The translations under genes and the position numbers were made by a program. From positions 90,492,399 through 90,556,398 of the forward strand of contig OZ024828.1 in the NCBI GenBank assembly GCA_964016985.1: a stretch of DNA of 64,000 nt. The letters are read 5' to 3'. The notes under the pieces were generated by a model. It did no database searches, was not told where the DNA came from, and saw only the letters and a list, made by a program, of their open reading frames with translations. Below, in pieces: positions 63,233 to 64,000 of the stretch. The first letter of the stretch is position 1. Each line of letters opens with the position of its first letter. Source of the DNA: Anodontia alba. Taxonomy: Eukaryota > Mollusca > Bivalvia > Lucinida > Lucinidae.

Positions 63233-63425
63233 CATTAAGAAAACGCGCCTATTCAAATATATTGAAAATTTCACCACCAAAAAGTGAGGCAGTTCTAACA
63301 AGTACCCACAATCTATGTTTTGAGCAGAAATAAGAAAAATAATGTGTGCCCCTGTAAACCCCAGTTTTATTACATAAAAATGGGGTTTAAGGGGATCACA
63401 ATTATATAGGTATGTTTTCATGATG
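63233..63425 (-). mobile_element. A-family MITE (copy 17), left core lost
   Basis: CATTAAGAAAACGCGCCTAT to GGTATGTTTTCATGATG. About 85 bp including the left half of the palindrome is deleted (CACCAAAAAGTGAGGCAGTT). Confidence 0.8.
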
Positions 63426-63515
63426 GACATGACCATAATAGTATTGACTGGGCAGTAAAACTCCCAGCTTGAACTCTAACAAATTGAACATCAAAAATTC
63501 TCTTCTGAACTTCAG

Positions 63516-63712
63516 ATAAGATCCTACACATGGATCTTCATGTCTGTGTTGTTGATCTGACTGGAACCAATGTGGATTATCAGCCAGTAAGAACAAAGAC
63601 AGATGCTTCACTGTGGAGTAGTCTTCAGAATGTGCTGGATGGACCAATCAGCAACTTCCAACTGGCAGACAGTGGGGTATCATGGGATTCTACTATTGCA
63701 AGAGAGTACAAG
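63516..63712 (+). CDS. Internal or first coding exon, family unknown
   Basis: The 197-bp exon starts after CTGAACTTCAG and ends at a donor AAG|GTATTT. One frame is open throughout. It begins with a 2-base split codon, then 65 residues: KILHMDLHVCVVDLTGTNVD, followed by a segment with SLWSSLQNVLDGPI and then SWDSTIAREYK. Composition is protein-like (hydrophobic strand pattern LHVCVVDL, few simple runs), unlike the surrounding repeats. Met5 has a strong start context (ACACATGG), so this could also be a first coding exon with a short leader. It lies 4.4 kb after the stop of the death-domain exon, so it probably belongs to a different gene that continues past the window. I do not recognise the family. 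Confidence 0.5.
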
Positions 63713-63815
63713 GTATTTTCCCTAATTTATTAGCTATTTCTCTTTGGACAAGAAAAAGTTTTATTCATCTGGTTCTGAAATACAAGCATGTTTGCTGTGT
63801 GCAGAAGTAATGTTT

Positions 63816-64000
63816 TTAACACTTAGTTTGCTGGATAAAAATTTCAGCACATGACATTTTGAAATAGTTTTGTTATTTTTTCCAGAAAATAGGGTTTGAC
63901 ACTTCAGTGTCAAATGTCCATCCTGTTTTCTGGAAAAATAAGAAGTTTTTCCCAGAAAATAAGCTTTAAATAGACACTTCACACAAATTTTTCTCCTAAA
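63816..64000. mobile_element. D-family MITE running off the window
   Basis: TTAACACTTAGTTTGCTGGA starts it, then TTTCAGCACATGACATTTTG and AGGGTTTGACACTTCAGTGT. A second TTTTTCCCAGAAAATAAGCT begins at 63947, suggesting an internal duplication. The right end is not in the window. Confidence 0.65.

Overview
This is eukaryotic, AT-rich, gene-poor DNA. Long introns or intergenic space are packed with miniature inverted-repeat elements, short interspersed elements, microsatellites and homopolymer runs. No operons, bacterial-type genes, CRISPR arrays or complete multi-exon genes are visible. The repeat style points to a lophotrochozoan, most likely a bivalve mollusc: very many foldback elements with perfect hairpin cores, a CCGTCCGTCCGTCTGT-bearing repeat, and SINEs ending in AACACAAACAAAC or AACACAATCAATCA. 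This is an inference from style, not a database match.

Coding content is small. Three exons are convincing. A minus-strand first coding exon with a signal peptide (40277-40541) begins a secreted protein that resembles the NTR/TIMP-type beta barrel or the CCDC3 family. A plus-strand terminal exon (58875-59150) encodes a death domain. A plus-strand 65-codon exon of unknown family (63516-63712) has clean splice signals. One weak candidate exon lies at 22739-22864. A 5'-truncated, frameshifted LINE remnant with a CX2CX8HX4C zinc-knuckle-like motif lies on the minus strand at 38741-39560.

The repeats fall into families, labelled here by letter. A: about 275 bp, CATYACGAAAAC termini, 17 copies. 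B and B2: about 190-210 bp. D: about 200 bp, TTAA-flanked, CAGCAGACGAC arms. E: TA-CAGT termini, GGCTCGAAC arms. F: hairpin on a CAGTGTAGACCCAGATCAG base. G: hairpin on AAGGCCCAGATCAG. H: CCTTCTGAAAAGGGGTC arms. I: TAGACTGG termini. J and K: TTAA-flanked elements with an F-type core. L, M, N, O, P and Q: smaller families. Two SINE families (S1, S2) are present, S2 with clear target-site duplications. Single larger structures are a 2.04-kb element (23663-25700) with about 58-bp terminal inverted repeats made of CCCCTAGGGG palindromes, a 516-bp TTAA-flanked element (46924-47439), a 1.26-kb 31-bp minisatellite (44856-46118), a ~174-bp satellite block (50440-51190) and a ~290-bp tandem block (51200-52290).

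Layout: 1-4 kb is mostly unique sequence with a few hairpins. 4-12 kb has A, E, L and SINE insertions, several nested. 12-22 kb has B, D, H, J and K. 22-26 kb holds the 2-kb CCCCTAGGGG element. 26-40 kb has A copies, an inverted ~400-bp pair (33.7 and 38.3 kb) and the LINE fragment. 40-41 kb holds the secreted-protein exon. 42-47 kb has tandem repeats and the TTAA element. 48-56 kb has A copies and satellites. 56-64 kb has dense D, I, M and SINE insertions around two plus-strand exons.

The most unusual observation is modularity. At least five families with different termini (A, B, B2, E, M) carry versions of the same palindromic core, and three others (J, K, L) carry the F core. Differences between copies are mirrored on both arms of the stem.
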